In this document: piece by piece, positions 58,563-64,000 of the stretch
How the letters are laid out: each line of letters opens with the position of its first letter
Numbering within the stretch: the first letter of the stretch is position 1
Source: Kitagawia praeruptora
Lineage: Eukaryota > Streptophyta > Magnoliopsida > Apiales > Apiaceae
Assembly: GCA_037693485.1 (NCBI GenBank)
Contig: CM075344.1
Span: 42,907,501-42,971,500 of the forward strand
Length of the DNA: 64,000 nucleotides
Direction of reading: 5' to 3'
The notes under the pieces: model-generated
What the model was told of the DNA's origin: nothing
Database searches by the model: none
The model's input: the letters and a program-made list of their open reading frames with translations, nothing else
Made by a program: the position numbers and the translations under genes

Positions 58563-59243
58563 GAGCATCTCCAAGGGTGTTATGCATATTTGTTAGCTAT
58601 AATATAATATATTGATAATTATCTAAAAGTATAGCTAAGAGGTTCTATGTTTACTCCAATGGTATTATGTATAATTATATTATATAAAATTATAACTAAT
58701 AGATTTAGAGGTTTTACAAATGTAGCTATCCCAATTTTAGTTATCTATATTTTTTTGCTAAGGGATAATGGTTGGAATATTGAATTTTTACCTAATATCT
58801 AAAATGTGCCACATAGATGCCATGTAGGTGACACATAGATGAATTTAACTAACAGATTTTACCGTTAGAGCATCTCCAACCATGTAGAGCCCTTAGGTAA
58901 AAATTAAGATAAATTACCTTAAATAATAATTATAGAGATTTTGTAAAATTTTGTCCACTCCAATGGGACAAAACTTTTAGGTAAAAATTTAGACAATCAC
59001 AGTTGGTTGGCTATATTTGTCGAACCTTTAGCAGCCTGTAGTAAAACTCCACATCATCAATTACCATATTTAAATAATATATTCTATTTTTAACAACTTA
59101 AAATAATAATAACATACCTTTTTTTAAAATATAGCCAACCAATATAGTCAATTCCATTGGAGTAAAATACGTTACATGTTTAGCAAATTTTACATAATCA
59201 ATATTTAGCCAATCACTTTTACAAAACACCCTTGGAGATGCTC
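58563..59243. mobile_element. Tourist-like MITE (with further MITE ends nested inside)
   Basis: The perfect ends GAGCATCTCCAAGGGTGTT and AACACCCTTGGAGATGCTC are flanked by TAA on both sides (58560-58562, 59244-59246), the 3-bp target of PIF/Harbinger-type elements. A second GAGCATCTCCAAC end near 58867 and a CCATTGGAGT segment near 59152 suggest at least one nested copy. Confidence 0.7.
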
Positions 59244-59246
59244 TAA

Positions 59247-59952
59247 AAAAGCTTTTAGGTATAATTTTAGCTTAACATAATTATACATAACACTATTGGA
59301 GTGTATATCTGCACTATTAGCAAAAAAATTGAATAATCCATTTACATAATATTATAGCTAACAAATTTAGATTTCACCTTTGAAGATGCTAACAAATTTA
59401 GAAGGTCTCTTTTGCATGAGCTAAAAATATAACTATAAGTTGTCAAAGTTGGAGACCAGTTTTTTGAAGCTATTAGCTATAATGTTATGCTAACTCAATT
59501 TTTTGGCTAACAGGTGAGAGCGTTGGAGTTGCTCAAACATTCTTATCAACTAAAATAACCTAACTAGAATAACTTCCCACGTTCTCAAGATTCCTCGAGT
59601 ACCTCTGCAAGTACTTTTTCTTATTAATTGTTGATTACTCTTAATCTCTAGTTAATCATGATTAGCTCTCTTCCAAGTTCCAATCATTAAGATTATAACA
59701 CATTAATTGTTGCTATATCGTAATTGGATTTAATCTACTTTAATTATCTTTTCATCATCGGATTGAAAGGATGGTGTTATTTAATCCCAATTCATGTACT
59801 TGGTCCAACTATGAGCTGTACAGTGGACTACTGGAGTTCTGCAAACACATTATTATTAGTTTAACAAAATCATCAAAAAAGTATAATTATTGAAAATATA
59901 ATAATCCAAGTCAATTCTTGCTTCATTCTTTGACAATTCTAGTATTTCACAC
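59247..59952. other. Upstream region of the bHLH gene
   Basis: Left half resembles the MITE cluster (TTAGCTATAATGTTATGC near 59470). Right half is AT-rich without recognised motifs before the TATA box. Confidence 0.4.
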
Positions 59953-59960
59953 TATAAATA
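59953..59960 (+). promoter_or_regulatory. TATA box of the RSL-type bHLH gene
   Basis: TATAAATA lies 107 bases before the start codon, consistent with a 5' leader of about 75 bases. Confidence 0.6.
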
Positions 59961-60059
59961 CATCTTCAGTTCTGTTTCAAGTCAAATCAAATAAAGCTTC
60001 TCTAATTAGCACTTAGCATGCTTTCTATCACATAATCTCTGTGTCTTATCTTAAATACA

Positions 60060-61499
60060 ATGGAGTCTATGGGAGTCCTTCAACATGAAGATTGCGAATT
60101 TCTGAGCAAAATGTGTTCTAACGATGAAGAGGCGGATTTCACGTTCCAGTTTTGGGAAGGTTTTGGAAATCCTACAAATTTTTTGCCTACTAATGAAGCT
60201 AATGTCAATGCTAATGCAAATTTTGCTTGTTTTGACGAGAATTTATATTCTTCTTCTGAAAATTTTAACACTAGTTGTCACCATTCTCAAGACAATGCTA
60301 ATATTAGTACTTCTTGTAATAACTACAGTGCCTGTTTCCCTAATGTAAACCCTGAAAGCCCCCAGTTTTGTGGTTCTAACATCATCCCTATGATGAATGA
60401 CATTTCTAAGTCCATGAATGTTTGTTTAATGGACGAAGAAAATAGCGCATTAGCGAATTTTTTACCCAACAACCACTACATGCAAGATGTGGTGACTTCG
60501 GAAGTGGGGATGGGAATTGCAGGTGTTACTGACTTTGGCACCAAGACAAAGTTTGAAGTGCTACAACAGCCTGGAACAGTGGCAGTTTTTGAGAATATTT
60601 CAAAGAAAAAATGTCGCATTCCAAGAGATGTAAGCACCTAAATAAATGAATGTTTTTTCTATAAACTTTTTAATTCTTTAGTACAAGGGTGTGATGCTGT
60701 GTACCAATTAATTACTTTTAATTGCAGACACCCAAAAACAAGAAGAATGTGCAGGTAAAGAGGACTAAAAGGGCCACTCAAAGTGTCAACAGTGAAGCAG
60801 AGAACAAATTTAGTGTTCCAAATGGACAGAGTTCAAGTACTTGCAGCTCAGAGGATGATTCTAATGCATCCCAAGAGCTAAATAATGGAGCAACTTCAGA
60901 TTCCAAAGAAGCTGTGGCGCTTAACTCAAGTGGAAAACCGAGAGCTGGTAGAGGACCTGCTACTGATCCCCAGAGCCTCTACGCAAGGGTAAGTACTTCA
61001 TACAAACATGTTGGTATTCCGTATTCTACGCCAAAAAACCGACGCTATATACCTATTTGACCGACGCTATAGGCCCTTTTTGTACTAGTGATCTCTCTAA
61101 AAAACTTCAGATGGGCATATAATTTCTTACTAATGGTATGCTTTCCTTATGCTATTGCAGAAAAGAAGGGAGAAAATAAATGATAGATTGAGAATCCTGC
61201 AAAACCTTGTCCCTAATGGAACAAAGGTTGACATTAGCACAATGCTTGAAGAGGCAGTCCATTATGTGAAGTTTTTACAGCTTCAGATCAAGGTAATTTA
61301 AGTAAAAGTGACTAATTCATGAATAATTTACCACACTTTATTGTTAAGTCATATGTTAATTGTGCATGTACATGATTAACTAATGAATTAATTAAGTGTT
61401 TTGCAGTTACTGAGCTCTGATGAGATGTGGATGTATGCACCAATTGCTTATAATGGGATGGACATGGGTCTTTACCAGAACATTTCTCCAGCTCTATGA
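60060..61499 (+). CDS. RSL class II bHLH transcription factor (root-hair growth regulator)
   Basis: Four exons: 60060-60629, 60728-60988, 61161-61292 and 61407-61499, all with GT-AG introns in phase 0, giving 351 residues. Exon 1 encodes a diverged Asn-rich, acidic N-terminus (MESMGVLQHEDCEFLSKM). Exon 2 carries a basic KNKKNVQVKRTKR patch, a Ser-rich stretch, and GKPRAGRGPATDPQSLYAR, the hallmark before and into the basic region. Exon 3 encodes KRREKINDRLRILQNLVPNG, then TKVDISTMLEEAVHYVKFLQ, the helix-loop-helix. Exon 4 encodes LLSSDEMWMYAPIAYNGMDM and the end. The His-Glu-Arg positions for E-box contact are replaced by the Ala-Lys-Arg-type basic region usual in this subfamily. Arabidopsis relatives (RSL2, RSL4 and close paralogues) drive root-hair elongation; that role is inferred here. 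It appears intact. Confidence 0.92.
61015..61090. mobile_element. CACTA terminal remnant in intron 2 of the bHLH gene
   Basis: TTTTTGTACTAGTG ends at 61090 and is preceded by two GACGCTATA-type repeats (CCGACGCTATATACC, CCGACGCTATAGGCC). This is the terminus and subterminal repeat style of a CACTA family. No left end is present, so it is a truncated relic. Splice sites of the intron are unaffected. Confidence 0.65.
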
Positions 61500-61713
61500 T
61501 CTTGTAGATCTCTATTAATTGTAGCTATTAATTGAATCTTTCTAAAAAGATAGAGAATACTGTACTCTATAGATGTCAAATTTCATTATTGGATGATGAA
61601 GAGTAATTTAACAAGTACATTTCCCCTGGACAAATGTTCAATGTAGTATTTTTTTTTTTTTATCATGAGGTGTCAAAATTTGTTGGAGATACAATGTGTA
61701 AAATATCCGTTAA

Positions 61714-62016
61714 GAGTAAATTGCAAAACGGTGGCCTTAGTTTACACTGAATTGCAAAAAAGTGGCTGAACTTTCAGATTTTTATTTTAGTGGCTATCGA
61801 CCTTTTTTAATGTATTTTTTTTGAAAATTAAAAATAATTTGGCCACTATTTTAGAAATCAAAAACAATTTTGGCCACTTATTTTAAAAATCAAGAAAACT
61901 TTGACCACTATTTTAAAAATAAAAAATAAAGTGTGGTCACCAAAATAAAATTTTGAAAATTCGACCACTTTTTTGAAATTCAGTGTAAATTATGGCCACC
62001 GTTTTGCATTTTACTC
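61714..62016. mobile_element. Mutator-type MITE downstream of the bHLH gene
   Basis: The 303-bp element is flanked by TATCCGTTAA (61704-61713 and 62017-62026), a 9-10-bp duplication. Terminal inverted repeats of about 80 bp start GAGTAAATTGCAAAACGGTG on the left and GAGTAAAATGCAAAACGGTG on the right, with TTTACACTGAATT shared. Confidence 0.88.
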
Positions 62017-62026
62017 TATCCGTTAA

Positions 62027-62532
62027 TTACCCTATATAATATTATAATATAATATAAAGATCCAATGTAATTTAAACACACATTATAATTCAAGCATTTA
62101 TTTATTATCACCACTCTCATTAATCCCTAGATTTTTTAGAGAATTGTTACTAAAATTTGAGAATTGAGTACAACTCGAAAAGCATCCAATTGTTTTATGA
62201 GTTTATTTTAGACATCAATGTTTTATAGAAAAACTCATATCTTAATATATATTGATTGATATTAAGTATTTGATTTAAACTCAAGCGCAAATAAAAATTC
62301 AAGTAAACCGAACCATTCAGGATTGTTTTTTGAATTTAAATTTTCAAACCCGAACCCGAATAAAATCCCTCATCCCTAAATACCCTTTTTTTTTACCTTA
62401 AATCTCAACCTAACCAAGTGGCCCATTACAACTTTTGTTTGACTAGTTTTACTTGGAGCCCAAACTAATACTATTACTTACCGGTATACATACACTTGAG
62501 CATCTCTAAAACACTGCAACCAAACGCATCAA

Positions 62533-62535
<3 letters not shown>
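62027..62535. other. Spacer between the bHLH gene and the last gene
   Basis: AT-rich with no coding frame; the last part is probably promoter and 5' leader of the gene at 62570. Confidence 0.4.

Positions 62536-62567
<32 letters not shown>
62536..62567. repeat. (CA)n microsatellite in the 5' leader
   Basis: A pure CA run ends two bases before the start codon context AAAATG of the next gene. Confidence 0.85.
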
Positions 62568-62569
<2 letters not shown>

Positions 62570-62572
<3 letters not shown>

Positions 62573-63974
62573 TCTAATCGATACACACACAACAAATACG
62601 AAGCTTCTAGACCCTCATTCAATCCTCGAAAACAACAATTCGTCCCCAAAACCCCCAATTCATCCACGCAAAAACTCTCCGATTCTCTCCGTCACTCCGA
62701 TTCTCCGGTGAAACAAGGCGGCGGCGCTCCGGTGACTCGGAGTGGCAATTTCGTAAAATTCTTGCCACACGATGAGGCAGTTGCTTCCGGATTAGCTGCT
62801 GATCAAGGTGGATTGGATCCTGTTGAGTCGCAACGTGTTGTTGATTTGCTTAATCGAGAATTGTCGCGATTGTTGAAATTGAATCCTCGTGATTTTTGGA
62901 AAGAAGGTTCTTACAATTGCTTATTTAACTCTCATTTAACTGCTTCTATATTTGATGTATAAATGATTTATCGTTTCGAAATGATTACTCGATTACTGAT
63001 GTTTGGTGTTAAGTTTACGGAGCTCGTAGCATTGTTAGGTTAGCTAATAATAATCTTATGCAACTTCACATTCTGCGTGCACTTTTACTGGTAATTTAGT
63101 ATTGAAGTAAGCCGTGATATACAATTTCCTTGTCATGTACGCCTTGGTTTTACAATGTGTTCTTATATATGCGACGTCTATTTTAAGTTTAATTTACACA
63201 TATAATGTGATCATTTACCATGGTAAAAGAGAATAAAATATTAGAATAAAAAGAGAAGAGTACACTAAGCTGAGACTTTGAGTAGATAGGTTGGCAGCGG
63301 ACTAATGTGAATCAAATTCAAGAATAATTGTTCAGACGCTTCACTTTGCCTAGTAAATTCAGATTATAGTGTTTTTTTTTCTGATGGAGAAGTTATGATG
63401 GAAAGAGCCACCACCACGGATCTAAACCCCAAGCATAGAAGTCTCGTTATTTTAACAACAATAAAAATTAAAATGATGTACATATTTAAAGTTGTTTAGA
63501 GTTTGCACTTTGCATAGGTAGTGTAATGTTTTAATAGTGAGTTGATCCAAGTGCGCTTATGTGATCAGTGATGTAACTGTTAAATTAGTTTTCTAGTCTT
63601 GTTTAAAGAGGGTTGTAGTATATGTTACAACATTACTTTCCTGACGTTTATGTCCTTTCTGTTCTTTTGACAGTGGCTAGTGATACATCCTTGCATGATT
63701 TTCTAGAAAGTTTCCTGAAATCTAGAAGCAGATGGTATGACTTTCCATATCGTGGAGCAAAAGGAATTGTTGCAGGAACTATTGTTGGGGAGTATGAATT
63801 AAGTAGGCGTGTCTATATGGTTCTATATCGAATGTAAGCTAAATACATGCTTGTAAATGTGTTTAATATTATATTCTTACCTTTACTAATGCGGATTGTG
63901 ACTTCTAATCAGATCTTCCAGTAGAGATCCAGGAGCTAAGGCTGGGGATAGTCTCAGTCCAAAAGATCATGCAG
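62570..63974 (+). CDS. ASCC2-like (CUE-domain) protein, first three exons, runs off the window
   Basis: Exons 62570-62906, 63674-63833 and 63913-63974 join in frame (GAA G|TG GCT; CGA AT|A TCT), with GT-AG introns. The N-terminus (MSNRYTHNKYEASRPSFNPR) is basic and Ser/Pro-rich. Next come FVKFLPHDEAVASGLAADQG, LDPVESQRVVDLLNRELSRL, LKLNPRDFWKE, then LHDFLESFLKSRSRWYDFPY, GAKGIVAGTIVGEYELSRRV and FMVLYRISS-like YMVLYRI, SSSRDPGAKAGDSLSPKDHA. I recognise this as the N-terminal region of plant proteins annotated as activating signal cointegrator 1 complex subunit 2 or CUE-domain proteins, involved in ubiquitin binding and ribosome or repair quality control in relatives. The CUE domain would lie beyond the window. 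Family assignment is from memory of conserved motifs; the donor at 63975 shows the gene continues. Confidence 0.65.
62907..63673 (+). other. Intron 1 of the ASCC2-like gene
   Basis: Bounded by gttctt and tttgacag; no repeat or gene recognised within it. Confidence 0.6.
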
Positions 63975-64000
63975 GTTGGTCCTTACTTGTCTTTATCATT

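Overview
This window looks like a nuclear contig from a flowering plant, most likely a eudicot. The evidence is spliced plant gene families (an RSL-type bHLH factor, a GASA peptide exon, a glycine-rich wall protein, DC1 zinc-finger sequence), AT-rich intergenic DNA and a dense, nested load of plant transposable elements. The species cannot be told from the sequence alone.

Only three loci look like working host genes: a secreted glycine-rich protein (6683-7651, +), a four-exon class II RSL bHLH transcription factor (60060-61499, +), and the first three exons of a gene resembling plant ASCC2/CUE-domain proteins that runs off the right edge (62570-63974, +). Three more host-gene sequences are damaged. 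A GASA/snakin exon (8469-8630) has lost part of its cysteine motif. A DC1-domain gene is split by a retrotransposon (9595-10139 and 19682-19850). Fragments of an HD-ZIP III gene and a receptor-like kinase lie inside a transposon.

Layout from left to right. 1-5.4 kb: hAT remnants and small Helitrons. 6.6-8.7 kb: glycine-rich protein and GASA exon. 9.2-19.9 kb: a three-layer nest in which a Ty1/copia element interrupts a DC1 pseudogene and a 4.4-kb CACTA element with captured gene fragments interrupts the copia 5' LTR. 21.1-23.8 kb: a Helitron, a Mutator-like element and a LINE 3' fragment. 24.2-31.5 kb: a degenerate minus-strand copia with a second CACTA in its gag. 32.0-34.2 kb: a TRIM-like element with 490-bp LTRs inside an older LTR remnant. 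34.6-39.6 kb: Helitrons, one filled with nested tandem repeats and hosting a Mutator MITE and a Stowaway MITE. 40.5-57.2 kb: a Tat-lineage Ty3/gypsy element (plus strand) inserted into the LTR of another Tat-like element (minus strand). 57.6-59.3 kb: MITE cluster. 60-64 kb: the two rightmost host genes.

The most notable pattern is in the two Tat elements. Each carries, 3' of pol and on the opposite strand, a separate TATA-led, intron-containing gene encoding a Transposase_28-like region followed by a coiled coil. In the outer element nearly all gag-pol has been deleted, yet this antisense gene keeps one reading frame across three exons except for a single stop codon.
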